Below are positions 19,613 through 29,267 of a stretch of 64,000 bases of DNA, piece after piece. Under the pieces are notes generated by a model that had not been told where the DNA came from, made no database searches, and was given only the letters and a program-made list of their open reading frames with translations. Every line of letters begins with the position of its first letter. Positions within the stretch are counted from its first letter, which is position 1. The stretch is from UBA6168 sp041392505 (GTDB taxonomy: Bacteria; Bacteroidota; Bacteroidia; Chitinophagales; Saprospiraceae). The position numbers and the translations under genes are program-made. The stretch is from assembly GCA_041392505.1 (NCBI GenBank), contig JAWKLX010000049.1:3411-67410 (forward strand), given 5' to 3'.

Positions 19613-20494
19613 TCACCCCACCTCTGACGGGCATTTACCACATACCCGCTTGAATGCTTTCGAAAACCCTGAAACATCGGCAAAACCGCAGCGGATGGCT
19701 GCTTCGGAAACAGTGGTTTTTCCATCAACGAGCAACTCTTTTACCCTTTCCATTTTCTTCTTTTTAAACCAATGCATGGGTGGCATCCCAAAAACTTCGT
19801 TGAATGTGCGGTGAAAATGGTAGGTGGACAGACAAGCATTTTGGGCCACTTCCTCCAGCGAAAGTTGGGTTTCCCATTGATCGAGCATGAAATCATGGGC
19901 AGCGATTACCCGACGGTACAGCTCGGTCTTTGTAGCCGGGGTACGGGCATTTATCCGATCGATCTTTTGCTGGGCATCGAACTGCAGGGTGTAAAATCCT
20001 TCCGCCAATTCATAGAAAATAGTGGAGTCTATTTGGTTATCGGAACAGCTCTCATTTTTCATTAATGCAGCTATACCCATTAAATGGTTTGAAAGCCTCC
20101 CCGGTCGGTGGTAAATGTTTTCAAAAAAAGGAATTGGCTCTATATAAAATGCAGGGGCATCCAACAGAGCCAGATCCTCCGATCGGTTGAACCGCACGAC
20201 ATCTGCCAATAACCGGGGAGTAAAATAAACAGCCACTGCCTTGATGCCCGGCAAGGCGGGAAGGCATTCCAGTTCTGTATCTTTATTGGTCACATAATAA
20301 CTGCCAGCTGGGACAGTGACCAACTGGTTGTTAACGATATAGGACATAGAACCTGCCAAGCAAAATTTAACTGAATAAGGTGTTTTAAATTTCATGTACC
20401 GATAAATGTCCTCTGCAAAAAAGAGGCTATCTGTTTCTTGTGGCACCTCGCTGGCTTGGTACTTTGGCCTCGCCCAAGTGATTATTTTACCCAT
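19613..20494 (-). CDS. AraC family transcriptional regulator
   Basis: About 293 residues. The N-terminal sensor half includes SYIVNNQLVTVPAGSYYVTNKDTELE in pattern, which looks cupin-like. The C-terminal AraC HTH pair shows LSLEEVAQNACLSTYHFHRTFNEVFGMPPMHWF and AAIRCGFADVSGFSKAFKRVCGKCPSEV in pattern. The ATG at 20494 (MGKIITWARPKYQ) is preferred over the frame opening at 20536. It lies upstream of, and divergent from, the serine hydrolase gene, a possible target. Effector unknown. Confidence 0.85.
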   Translation of the reverse strand: MGKIITWARPKYQASEVPQETDSLFFAEDIYRYMKFKTPYSVKFCLAGSMSYIVNNQLVTVPAGSYYVTNKDTELECLPALPGIKAVAVYFTPRLLADVVRFNRSEDLALLDAPAFYIEPIPFFENIYHRPGRLSNHLMGIAALMKNESCSDNQIDSTIFYELAEGFYTLQFDAQQKIDRINARTPATKTELYRRVIAAHDFMLDQWETQLSLEEVAQNACLSTYHFHRTFNEVFGMPPMHWFKKKKMERVKELLVDGKTTVSEAAIRCGFADVSGFSKAFKRVCGKCPSEVG

Positions 20495-20582
20495 AATTTG
20501 AACTTTTGATAAAAAGTTGTTGGAACTGCAAAACACGAGTCATCCTGAATTTTTTCTATTATCAAACAGGTTCAACCTTTTA

Positions 20583-20737
20583 ACCCACGATTTTAATCGT
20601 GGGTAGCACTACATGGCTTTTGGCTAACGGTTTTAACCGTTTTAAACCACTTTGTTGAAAAATAGGCACTCTGAAGAAACCGTTAAAACGGTTTGGTTAT
20701 CAAGAATTTAGGATCAGCCCACGATTAAAATCGTGGG
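20583..20737. repeat. Cluster of four REP-like palindromes (A, B, B', A')
   Basis: Four near-perfect palindromes with 2-base centres lie in 155 bases. A is at 20583-20604 (10-bp arms, ACCCACGATT), B at 20626-20641 (AACGGTT), B' at 20677-20694 (AAACCGTT), and A' at 20718-20737 (CCCACGATT). A' is the exact reverse complement of A over 20 bases, so the outer pair also forms a long inverted repeat. This is the layout of a REP doublet. The rest of 20495-20905 has no gene. Confidence 0.8.
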
Positions 20738-20905
20738 TTGATATTGCGTGACGACTTGTGTTTTAGAAACCACTATTTTTTGTGGCACTAAAGAAATGAG
20801 CTTATCGCGAAGGGGAAATGTAAAAAGGCGGAATAATTTAGCAAAAATGGACAACCTGCGCATTTTTACAAATGGCATCTTTACGGTTCAAATAAAAACA
20901 GCCTT

Positions 20906-22369
20906 ATGCCTAAGCTACTTTTCCTATTCTGTTCAATTTACCTTTTGTCCGTTATCTCAGCAGGTTGCCAAAACACCTTTGAAAAACTGACCCCTGAACG
21001 CATTGGTAGCCAGTTCGTCTCGGCCATCAACTCTTCTAATCCGACTGAACATGCGGCCATCGCCCGGGAGATTCACGCCCCAACAATGATCGAGAGCAAC
21101 GGGATTGAAACTTTGGCCAAGCGGTTTCAACAACTGCACGACCAGTACGCCCCCATGGAATACCATCACTCCGACCAACTTGTTTTTTCACGACCGGGAG
21201 GTGACTCCTACATTTTGCACGTGTACGGACGGAAACAGGGTGCGGTGATGTGGAGCGATTTCCAGTTCCGCCTCGAACCAACGCCGCCACACCGCATCAC
21301 CAATTTGGTCTTCGTCGCCGAAGTTGCCGAACCAGTCTCCCTACCCAATGGCAGCATTGAACAAAAGGAAACGCTGGACTGGCTCAACGGTTATATCGAA
21401 AAAATGGAACGGGAAAATGACCTTTCCGGCAGCATCCTCATCGCCAAAGGTGAGCAGGTTCTTTTTGAAAAATATTGGGGCCTCGCCAATATTGAACAGT
21501 CGAAAAAAATCACCGCCGAGACCCTCTTTGGAATGGCTTCCGGCAGCAAGATGTTTACTGCCACCGCCATTATGCAATTGATGGAAAAAGGCAAGCTGAA
21601 ACTGACCGACAAATTGACGGACTATTTCCCTGACTTCCCCAAAAAGGATTGGGCGGAGCGGGTTACGCTGGAGCAAATGCTCTCCCATACCTCCGGCATC
21701 GCTGAATACTGGACTTCGGAAAACGAACCCGCCATGCTCAATTTTACCGACTGGCATCAGTTTGTCCCGCTCATTTACAAGGAAGGTTTTCTATCGGAGC
21801 CGGGTACGCAACACAGGTATTCCAACTCCAATTTTATGCTGCTCGGACAGGTCATTGAGCAGGCCAGCGGACAGGATTATTACACATACATTGAAGAAAA
21901 TATTTTGAAAAAATCAGGCATGGGTCATAGCGGCTGGTTCGACCATGCCGATCCAAGCTTGCCGCTCGTCATGCCCTACGCCCGCAATGGGGAAAGTGGT
22001 TGGAAAACAGCTAAACATTTCAAAAAAGGCTCTCCTGCCGGCGGGTGTGTTTCCAACTGTACCGATATGCTGAATTTTGCCAAAGCATTGAAAAACAAGC
22101 AGTTGATCACCGAGCAGAGCTTGAAAAACATGACAGCGGACAAAACACTTGGGACTAAAGACGCCGAACCGTATGGCCTCGGTTTTATACTGGAAAAACA
22201 CGCCCAAGAGCCGACTTTCGGCCACGGCGGAACGACTGGCGGCGTGAACTTCGAGTTCCGTTATTTCCCCCGGCAAGACATTGTTTTGGTCGTTTTCAAC
22301 AACCAAAACAATGGAGCCTATGATGACCTGAAACGGAATACTATAAAGCTGATTTCAGGGGAACGGTAG
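20906..22369 (+). CDS. Serine hydrolase lipoprotein (beta-lactamase/class C superfamily)
   Basis: 487 residues beginning with a lipoprotein signal (VISAGC, Cys-20). An N-terminal domain of about 120 residues precedes a serine beta-lactamase/D-Ala-D-Ala peptidase-like fold. Catalytic motifs are visible: S-x-x-K in ASGSKMFTA, Y-x-N in RYSNSNF, and HGG in FGHGGTTGG. Members are often esterases or peptidases rather than antibiotic-resistance enzymes, so the substrate is open. Monocistronic, divergent from the AraC regulator. Confidence 0.88.
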   Translation: MPKLLFLFCSIYLLSVISAGCQNTFEKLTPERIGSQFVSAINSSNPTEHAAIAREIHAPTMIESNGIETLAKRFQQLHDQYAPMEYHHSDQLVFSRPGGDSYILHVYGRKQGAVMWSDFQFRLEPTPPHRITNLVFVAEVAEPVSLPNGSIEQKETLDWLNGYIEKMERENDLSGSILIAKGEQVLFEKYWGLANIEQSKKITAETLFGMASGSKMFTATAIMQLMEKGKLKLTDKLTDYFPDFPKKDWAERVTLEQMLSHTSGIAEYWTSENEPAMLNFTDWHQFVPLIYKEGFLSEPGTQHRYSNSNFMLLGQVIEQASGQDYYTYIEENILKKSGMGHSGWFDHADPSLPLVMPYARNGESGWKTAKHFKKGSPAGGCVSNCTDMLNFAKALKNKQLITEQSLKNMTADKTLGTKDAEPYGLGFILEKHAQEPTFGHGGTTGGVNFEFRYFPRQDIVLVVFNNQNNGAYDDLKRNTIKLISGER

Positions 22370-22396
22370 GTTGCACTTTAACTTCTCAAGATGTCC

Positions 22397-22747
22397 TCAC
22401 TCCGGCATACCCATTTCTTTCCATTGTTTGAACACCATAATTAGGCTGTCGCTCAATGGTTCTTTTTTGCTTTTGAAAGGCATAAATTCCTTGTTGTCGA
22501 CCGGCAACTGAACACGGGCCAAAATGTCATCAATGTTGTTTGTGACAGCAGCATAGGTGTCCAAGAACTTTTTCTTACCATTTTCTGGAAAATGGCAGGG
22601 CGTGCAACGGTCTTGCATGACAGGCAAAATATCCTTTTGAAAAGTTATGGCTGGGGCCTTTTTATCGGCAAGCCCTTTTTTGGAAGTGGTACAAAATGGC
22701 AAAAACAGGACGGACAAAAACAGCAAGGAAATCAAACGGAATTTCAT
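22397..22747 (-). CDS. Small haem-motif (cytochrome c-like) lipoprotein
   Basis: A 116-residue protein starting MKFRLISLLFLSVLFLPFC (lipoprotein signal, Cys-19). One CxxCH haem-binding motif (RCTPCH, about residues 48-52) is followed by a possible axial Met in EFMPF. It resembles the small cytochrome c domains found beside Bacteroidota oxidoreductases, but no redox partner lies nearby. The frame extends to 23113, but the added part has no signal and overlaps a repeat, so the ATG at 22747 is used. Confidence 0.8.
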   Translation of the reverse strand: MKFRLISLLFLSVLFLPFCTTSKKGLADKKAPAITFQKDILPVMQDRCTPCHFPENGKKKFLDTYAAVTNNIDDILARVQLPVDNKEFMPFKSKKEPLSDSLIMVFKQWKEMGMPE

Positions 22748-22957
22748 GTCGAGAATAATTTTAAGTGGTGAAAAATGGGTGAGCACAATTTTGATTTGTG
22801 CCAACAAATAAACGTTGAATAAACCATTTACTAGAATGACGAAGTGAAATAGAAGGCAGTGTGTCAATTGTAAGGCTTGCATGATCAGTCCCGGAGAGTC
22901 TGCCCCGAATTTATACCGAAGTGAATTCAGAACTGGCATTCGGGGGACGAAATCCCA

Positions 22958-23010
22958 TAGCGAGGGGTGTGAGCCCCTCGAATATTGCAAAGGATTCACA
23001 TCCCTCGCTA
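22958..23010. repeat. REP-like imperfect palindrome (TAGCGAGGG family)
   Basis: TAGCGAGGGGTGTGAGCC (22958-22975) pairs imperfectly with 22992-23010, and an inner 7-bp hairpin CGAGGGG/CCCCTCG lies at 22961-22980. Flanking GGCATTC / GAATGCC extends the symmetry. It occupies the 367-base gap between the haem-motif gene and the barrel gene, which has no other feature. Confidence 0.65.
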
Positions 23011-23114
23011 CGGAATGCCGTCCTTTCAGGACTAAAACCGTCAGTCTTACATTTAACAAACCACTAAATAGAATTATACAAAAGAGATTTTGATCTACAA
23101 GTTCTTCCGCCACT

Positions 23115-23771
23115 TCATCGGACTGGCACTAAGCGGAGATGGTAAACGAAACCGAATGTCATATCCCATTTGTCTTCCACATTTATATTGGTTGGTAGAT
23201 CGCCAAAATCCACCCGAAGCCTGCCCATTGTTACCCTTGCTGTCAGCCCTTTCCAAAGATGTGCCTCCGCTCCAAGCCCATATTTGAGCATTCCCTGCTC
23301 ATCTTTTTGTTTGTAAAAACCAAAAGCATCCCGAATGGTCACGTCGAATTTCCGTTCCGTCTCAAATGCGTAAGCGTACACCAGCAGGTTTTTATTTTTC
23401 AGAAAAACAGCACCAAGCGTCAGGCCATACCCACTCTGAAAGTTGTTTTCATACTTGATAGTCAACGATTTAGAAGGATCGTTGTGCATCAGTTTGCCGT
23501 CCGTGAAACCCAGTTGCAGTTCCGCCCCGGCAAGCATCCGGCCTTTTAAAAATTGCTTTCGAAAGCCTATTAAAACCTCCGCCACAAAACGGGATTCCTG
23601 TGCCAACACATCCACGCCATCCACGAAAGACCCGCCGAAAAGATTTTGGGAACCTGCGTTTGCCCCAAGGTAAAAGCCATCGAAATACTTGTTTGGGACG
23701 GAAAGGCCATTTTGACAAAATGCCAAAGACTGGCAAAAAAGAAGGCTTACGATCAACCGAGTACAAAGCAT
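23115..23771 (-). CDS. Predicted outer membrane beta-barrel protein
   Basis: 218 residues with a signal peptide (MLCTRLIVSLLFCQSLAFCQ). The rest is alternating hydrophobic/polar strands rich in Gly and aromatics (GFYLGANAGSQNLFG, AGAELQLGFTDGKL, YGLTLGAVFLK, MTFGFVYHL), typical of small 8-10 strand barrels. The start at 23771 is 18 bases after the stop of the upstream T9SS gene, so the two are likely co-transcribed. No specific function can be given. Confidence 0.75.
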   Translation of the reverse strand: MLCTRLIVSLLFCQSLAFCQNGLSVPNKYFDGFYLGANAGSQNLFGGSFVDGVDVLAQESRFVAEVLIGFRKQFLKGRMLAGAELQLGFTDGKLMHNDPSKSLTIKYENNFQSGYGLTLGAVFLKNKNLLVYAYAFETERKFDVTIRDAFGFYKQKDEQGMLKYGLGAEAHLWKGLTARVTMGRLRVDFGDLPTNINVEDKWDMTFGFVYHLRLVPVR

Positions 23772-23788
23772 TAGGATGAAATTTAAAT

Positions 23789-26461
23789 TTATTGCCAAAG
23801 AAGCCTTTGAACGATGGCTTCTCCCCCTACCGACAGCCTTACGAAATACACTCCCGTCTGCGCCCGCAACCCACTGACCGTCCTGCCATCCCATCCCGAT
23901 TCATACTCTCCAGCCGTTTGTTTTCCCGAAAAAATAGTTGCCACTTTTTGCCCTAAAACATTGACTACCTCCAACCTGACATCCGCCGTTTTTTCTAAAA
24001 AATAATTGATGCGCACATCCTGACTTGCGGGGTTGGGGGAAATATTGGCAAAGCCAAAAGCAGGCGTCCTCGCCACCTCATCATTTGCCGAAGGCTCACC
24101 TGACCAAGCCTTTGTCCAATAAGCTCCACGTCCCAACGTGCCGACCCTCAGCGTCGTATCGACCGGATTGAACTCGATATCAAGTGCGATGGAAACGGGA
24201 AGATTGTCATTGTATTCCGTCCAAGTTTCGCCGTCGTCGCAGGTAACAAAAACACCTAAATCGGTAGCGGCAAACAAAACACCGGGCAGGAAATGATGCA
24301 CGGCAATGGCATTTACCGACAGGTCGGGCAGGTCACCTTGGATGGCGGTCCAAGTGTCACCGTGATCGGTCGATTTGTAAATATGTGGGGAGTTCGGGAG
24401 GGAACTGTTGCGGCTCACATACACTAAGCCTGATTGGAGTGGGCTGGATTTAATGTCTGTTACCCGCCAACCGGGGTTATTAGAAGTAGGGGCCCAAGTG
24501 TCACCACCGTTTACACTGCGCCAAAACGACCAAGTGCCATCAAAACTCCAAGCAGCGCAGTACGCAAAATCAGGGTTGACCTGATCAAATTCAAATATTT
24601 TCGGTTCGTTCATGGTAGCCACGGCATTCCAAAAATTCCCGCCATTGGCAGTTTTATACAAACGCTGCTTGGTAGCACCGAGGAGTACCTGCGGGTCAGT
24701 TGGGTGCTGCCGGAGAATGGCGGTGTAGAAGCCATTGTTCTCACTCAAGTTGATGCCGTTCGTGATTTGCGAAGCAAGCGTGTGTACCCCACCATTGGTT
24801 CGGAAATACCTGCCATCGATCCACCCACCGTACAGAATATTGGCATTGGTAGCGTGAACCTCCACATCTGACCCGTCGAGAAAGCCCCACCTATCCCAAG
24901 CCAAATTGGTGTTTTCCGACAATTTTATTCCTTGTAAACCATGGTCTTGAGTCCCGCCGATGATCGTCCCGGGGTCGCTTCGCCCAGATGCGATAGCGTA
25001 CAACTGGCCCGTAAAAAGCCCCTCATTTTTATGTTCAAAACATTCACCGCCGTCCATGCTTTTGGCCACACCTCCGTCATTAAAGGCATAAACAATTTGT
25101 GGGTTATTGGGGTCAAAAGCGAAGTCATGTTGGTCAACGTAGGTGCGGCATGCAGGCGGTTCAGAGCAATTGGGGCAGGTAAGCCGATCCCGTTCTACCC
25201 AGGTCTCACCGCCGTCCGTGCTGCGCCAAAGGGTAACGCCTCCGAGCCAAATCACTGCCGGGTCGTGGGGTGAAACGGCCACCACATTGTCGTACCAACC
25301 TTGGCACGGCCCATTGGGGAATTGGGGTGAACAAAGGGCGTTGGGAGCGTTTTCGATTTTCACCCAAGTGCTGCCAAAATCGTCCGTTCGAAATAGTCCC
25401 CGCAGACCAAAACCAGTCGACTGGCCAGAAGAAATGGAAGCATATACAATGTCAGGTTGGCTTTTACAAAAATCCAAATTGATGAAATTCAGGTCTGTCA
25501 CAGGCAGCCCGCCCCCCAGTTTCGACCAATTGTCACCACCATCGGTACTGCGCCAAATGCCATCCGACTCGATAGCGGCGAGGAGCAGGTTGGGGTTGGC
25601 AGCGTGCTGAACGAAATCGTTGCAGATGGCTGTATTTTGGTTGGTGCCATCCCCTTTTTTTAAGGTCCACGTCAGGCCAGCGTCCGTACTTTTCCAAATG
25701 CCATTGGTGGCGGCCAGCCAGACTTGGTTGGTATCTATATAGCTCCACACAATTTTAAATGCGGAAACGCCCGCAGTATGATGGTACGCAAAATCTGACT
25801 GGCTCCATAGCAGCCCCCGATCGGTAGATTTGAACACGCCGAGGCCGGGGCGGATTGTACCACCCCACGCGTACCCTTCTCCTGTCCCGATGATTAAAGA
25901 ATTGGGATTCAAAGGGTTGACGGCCACCGCACCCACTCCGGACGAAGGAATTTGGTCAGTCATGGGCTGCCAAGTGTCGCCACCATTTTCCGACAGCCAA
26001 AGCCCTCCCGTGGCTGAACCAGCCCAAATGACCTGTGAGTTCTCGGGGTCAAAAGCATGGGAAATCATCCGGCCGCCCTGCCCTTCCATTTTGTTCGGCC
26101 CAAGGTTTTGCCAATTGGCAGACGGAAGCGCCCCACCACGGGTAAGGGTTCGGGAGCGGATTTCCCGAAATATTTCCCAACGTTTTTCCCCGCCAGCATC
26201 TCCTTGAAAATTGGCCCGCAAGTCGAACAAACGTTTTTCCCGCACATAGGGTAAATAGCCTGTGCCTTCGCCAAGCGAATCGGTTGGGATGCCTTTTGAA
26301 AAATAATTTTCCTGGAAAAAATCTTCCCAAGCCTGAAGGGCGGGATGGGTTGGATTGAAATAGGTGGCGGGAGCAGATGATTCGTTAAGGTCTTGCGCCG
26401 ATATTTTTTGTTCAACCAAAAAAAAGACACCAAGAAGAAAAGTGGGCAACAGTTTGTTCAT
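23789..26461 (-). CDS. Large secreted sortilin/BNR-type beta-propeller protein with T9SS sorting domain
   Basis: 890 residues. A signal peptide (to about residue 22) is followed by a long array of BNR/sortilin-like blades with repeated S-x-D-G-G-x-T-W (WLSENGGDTWQPM, WRSTDGGDNWSKL, WRSTDGGETWVER, YKSTDHGDTWTAI). These form one or two beta-propellers. The last 85 residues (ISPNPASQDVRINYFLEKT, GVYFVRLSVGGE) are a type A T9SS C-terminal domain, so the protein is exported and probably anchored at the surface. Glycan or protein binding is inferred from the fold class only. Confidence 0.88.
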   Translation of the reverse strand: MNKLLPTFLLGVFFLVEQKISAQDLNESSAPATYFNPTHPALQAWEDFFQENYFSKGIPTDSLGEGTGYLPYVREKRLFDLRANFQGDAGGEKRWEIFREIRSRTLTRGGALPSANWQNLGPNKMEGQGGRMISHAFDPENSQVIWAGSATGGLWLSENGGDTWQPMTDQIPSSGVGAVAVNPLNPNSLIIGTGEGYAWGGTIRPGLGVFKSTDRGLLWSQSDFAYHHTAGVSAFKIVWSYIDTNQVWLAATNGIWKSTDAGLTWTLKKGDGTNQNTAICNDFVQHAANPNLLLAAIESDGIWRSTDGGDNWSKLGGGLPVTDLNFINLDFCKSQPDIVYASISSGQSTGFGLRGLFRTDDFGSTWVKIENAPNALCSPQFPNGPCQGWYDNVVAVSPHDPAVIWLGGVTLWRSTDGGETWVERDRLTCPNCSEPPACRTYVDQHDFAFDPNNPQIVYAFNDGGVAKSMDGGECFEHKNEGLFTGQLYAIASGRSDPGTIIGGTQDHGLQGIKLSENTNLAWDRWGFLDGSDVEVHATNANILYGGWIDGRYFRTNGGVHTLASQITNGINLSENNGFYTAILRQHPTDPQVLLGATKQRLYKTANGGNFWNAVATMNEPKIFEFDQVNPDFAYCAAWSFDGTWSFWRSVNGGDTWAPTSNNPGWRVTDIKSSPLQSGLVYVSRNSSLPNSPHIYKSTDHGDTWTAIQGDLPDLSVNAIAVHHFLPGVLFAATDLGVFVTCDDGETWTEYNDNLPVSIALDIEFNPVDTTLRVGTLGRGAYWTKAWSGEPSANDEVARTPAFGFANISPNPASQDVRINYFLEKTADVRLEVVNVLGQKVATIFSGKQTAGEYESGWDGRTVSGLRAQTGVYFVRLSVGGEAIVQRLLWQ

Positions 26462-26816
26462 AGCTGAATATTATTTTTAAGCAAAAATAGGCAGGTGAAA
26501 AACTGCTGCTGGTAAGAAAGCGAACGATGGTAAAAAAGGGAATTTAAATACCGTATAATTTAAATTTGCTTTAATTTTTCCCCTACAAGTGGGCCGGACG
26601 ATTCACCTCGCCTTGAGGGCATGAGACTGCTCGGCCCAACGGGATTTTTAAGGGGCGGCGTCGTCCCGACATCGGACGACGCCGCCCCTTAAGCATGTCT
26701 TCAGTACTTCCGGGCGTTGCCAAAAGAGCGACTTTTCCTGCTCCATTTTTTAAACATACTCAAATTACACAGTATTAAAAGCCCCAACAATGCAATCTGG
26801 CAAACGTTTCAGCAAC
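26462..26816. other. Intergenic region with a 19-bp hairpin
   Basis: 355 bases without a gene. A 19-bp perfect stem (26648-26666 / 26674-26692, GC-rich with a 7-base loop) is the main structure and probably ends transcription of the permease gene or is a REP-like element. A weaker TGGGCCG/CGGCCCA pair lies at 26590-26638. CAAAAATA near 26480 could be a -7 element for the T9SS gene. Confidence 0.55.
26648..26692. repeat. 19-bp GC-rich hairpin
   Basis: Perfect arms starting TTAAGGGGCGGCGTCG, loop CGACATC. There is no T tract beyond TTAA, so this may be a REP-like palindrome rather than a canonical terminator. It lies 125 bases past the stop of the FtsX-type permease gene. Confidence 0.6.
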
Positions 26817-29267
26817 CTACTCGCTCCTCAAACTCTCTATGGGATTTGCCAACGCCGCCTTCATGCTTTGAAAACCCACCGTCAGAAAAGTCACCAACAC
26901 GGCTGCTAAACCAGCGAGCGCAAACACCCACCACTCGATGTTTACCCGGTATTCAAAATCCATCAGCCAGCGGTTCATAAAAAACCAAGCGAAGGGGATG
27001 GCAATCAAGACTGCTACTACGACCAATTGCAGAAAGTCTTTTGCCAATAGGCCAGTGATGCCAGCAACCGTTGCCCCCAACACCTTTCGGATGCCGATCT
27101 CTTTGGTGCGCTGTTCCGTAGTGTATCCGATCAAGCCCAATAGTCCGAGGCAGGCCACAAAAACGGAAAGCCCCGTAAAAGCCCCCAACACCGAACCGAG
27201 TCGCTCCTCCGATTGGTACTGGGCATCGATGTCGTCATCGAGAAAGGAGAAACCAAACGGGGAAGTCGGTGCGAAAGCGGCCCAGAGTTTTTTGGTTTTT
27301 TCCAAAACTTCCCTTTCCGTTCCAGACGCAATTTTTACCGCTAAATAGCTGTCGTTCAATTGATACGACTTGGAGGATTCATGAAAAAGGGCAAACGGCT
27401 CGATGCTTTCCCTAAACGATTGGTTATGCAAATCTTTCATGACCCCAACCACCTCGTAGGTCTCGTTCCGGCCACCCGGATAGGTCAGGTGCTGGCCGAT
27501 GGGGTTTTCCCAACCAATCATTTTAACGGTTGCCTCATTGACGATCACAGCGAGCGAATCAAGCCCTCTTTCGTTCTCGAAATTGCGGCCTTTGATGATT
27601 TCGATGCCCATCGTTGGGACAAAATATTCGTCCACCAAATAGGAATACAACGTCAGGTCTTCAATCTGATTGGGGTTGCTGCCATCGGCATTGGGCAGGT
27701 AAAAGTCGCCAAAGGCGCCACCTGCGGGCAGGTCGGTTGTGATACTGGCAGTAGCCACTTCTGGCAGGTTCATCAGCTCTTGCTGAAATGATTTTCCCCG
27801 CTCGCCGAGGTACTGCATATTGCGCACGACCAGCACATTTTCTTTATCCATTCCGAGGTCACCATTGACGGAGAAATGAATCTGCTGCAAAACAATTAAA
27901 GTACAGATCACCAGCTCCACCGAGATAGAAAATTGGAAAACAACCAACCCGCTGCGCACCCATGCACTACCACCTTTATCGGTCGACATCCTGCTTTTCA
28001 AAACAGCAACGGGTTTAAATTTGGAAAGATAAAAAGCAGGATAGCTACCCGCCAGCAACCCTGCCAACAGTGGTATTAAAACGATCGCCGACAACGCCCA
28101 ACCATTCAACATATCTGACAATCCCAGTTGCAGATTGACCATGCGGTTGAACACGGGCAGCATCACTTGTACAATAGCAATAGCTACCACCCCCGCCGTC
28201 AAACTATATAGAAGTGCTTCTGCCAAAAACTGGGAGATCAGGGAAGAACGCCCCGAACCCAGCACTTTCCGCACCCCTACTTCCCGGGCCCTGCCCATCG
28301 AACGGGCCGTGGAGAGGTTCATAAAATTGATGCAGGCAAGCAGCAAAATAAATAGGCCAACCGTCCCAAAAATGTAAACATCCCGGATGTCGCTTTTGGT
28401 CGTTAGACGGGAGTTGATACCCGCCGAATGCAAGTGCACATCCAACAACGGGTTCAGCGACAATTCCCACCGATTGCCCTGCTTAAAAAACGCTTCCAGA
28501 TTTTGTCCGATGCGCTCGAATGCCCCTGCCGCTTTTACGCGCACCATGGCTGGGAATTTGGCTTCCAAGGCCGACAAAGCTGCCGCATCCATGGGCTGGT
28601 TCAGTTTTACATAAGTATCTAATTGCAGCCACACCCAACTCCAACTGAACTGCTCTACTCTTTTCGAAGCGGCTATTGGTGCCAATACGTCGAACTGTAG
28701 GGAAGACTGATTGGGCAAATCTTTTAACACACCTGTCACTGTGTACGCCTCATCCTGCATGAATATTTCTTTGCCGATAGCTGAGGTGTTTCTGAAATAT
28801 TTATTGGCAACCGACTCAGTCAAAACGATGGATTTTGTGCCCCGCAGACAGGTTTTCGCATTCCCTTCCAACAACGGGAAAGAAAAGAATTCCAAAAAAT
28901 TGGAATCCACTAACCAAACACCGGGCTCGGTAAAAAACTGGTCTTCGTAACGCATGACGACATCACCGGGCATAAAATGACGGGTGTAACTTTCCACTTC
29001 GGGAAATTCCGATTGCAGTGCTTCCCCAACCGGAGGGGGCGTGTTGGATGTGTCAAATTCATCACCGCCAAAGGAGGCCGACAGCGCCACTTGGTAGATA
29101 CGGTCGCTGTTTTGAAAAAATTTATCGAACCCCAGCTCATGCTGCAAATACATGACGATGAGGAAACAGGCCGATAGGCCGACTGTTAGGCCCGCCATAT
29201 TGATGAGTCCGTAAAATTTGTTTTTACTGAAATTGCGGAAGGCTATCTTAAAACTGTTTTTTAGCAT
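26817..29267 (-). CDS. ABC transporter permease (FtsX/MacB_PCD type)
   Basis: 816 residues with the Bacteroidota-type start MLKNSFKIAFRNFSKNKFYGLINMAG and two repeated units. Each has a MacB-like periplasmic domain and an FtsX domain of three to four membrane segments (GREVGVRKVLGSGRSSL near residue 335; KEIGIRKVLGATVAGI near 730). These permeases act with a separate ATPase in lipoprotein or peptide export or signalling. No ATPase gene is adjacent. Monocistronic. Confidence 0.92.
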   Translation of the reverse strand: MLKNSFKIAFRNFSKNKFYGLINMAGLTVGLSACFLIVMYLQHELGFDKFFQNSDRIYQVALSASFGGDEFDTSNTPPPVGEALQSEFPEVESYTRHFMPGDVVMRYEDQFFTEPGVWLVDSNFLEFFSFPLLEGNAKTCLRGTKSIVLTESVANKYFRNTSAIGKEIFMQDEAYTVTGVLKDLPNQSSLQFDVLAPIAASKRVEQFSWSWVWLQLDTYVKLNQPMDAAALSALEAKFPAMVRVKAAGAFERIGQNLEAFFKQGNRWELSLNPLLDVHLHSAGINSRLTTKSDIRDVYIFGTVGLFILLLACINFMNLSTARSMGRAREVGVRKVLGSGRSSLISQFLAEALLYSLTAGVVAIAIVQVMLPVFNRMVNLQLGLSDMLNGWALSAIVLIPLLAGLLAGSYPAFYLSKFKPVAVLKSRMSTDKGGSAWVRSGLVVFQFSISVELVICTLIVLQQIHFSVNGDLGMDKENVLVVRNMQYLGERGKSFQQELMNLPEVATASITTDLPAGGAFGDFYLPNADGSNPNQIEDLTLYSYLVDEYFVPTMGIEIIKGRNFENERGLDSLAVIVNEATVKMIGWENPIGQHLTYPGGRNETYEVVGVMKDLHNQSFRESIEPFALFHESSKSYQLNDSYLAVKIASGTEREVLEKTKKLWAAFAPTSPFGFSFLDDDIDAQYQSEERLGSVLGAFTGLSVFVACLGLLGLIGYTTEQRTKEIGIRKVLGATVAGITGLLAKDFLQLVVVAVLIAIPFAWFFMNRWLMDFEYRVNIEWWVFALAGLAAVLVTFLTVGFQSMKAALANPIESLRSE

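Noticed and set aside
20906..22369. Antibiotic-resistance beta-lactamase
   Set aside because: SxxK, YxN and HGG motifs place it in the broad serine hydrolase superfamily, but an added N-terminal domain and lipoprotein signal fit esterase/peptidase members better; no resistance claim can be made.
23259..25663. Several plus-strand frames of 70-155 codons opposite the T9SS beta-propeller gene
   Set aside because: These are shadows of the well-supported minus-strand genes with no homology.
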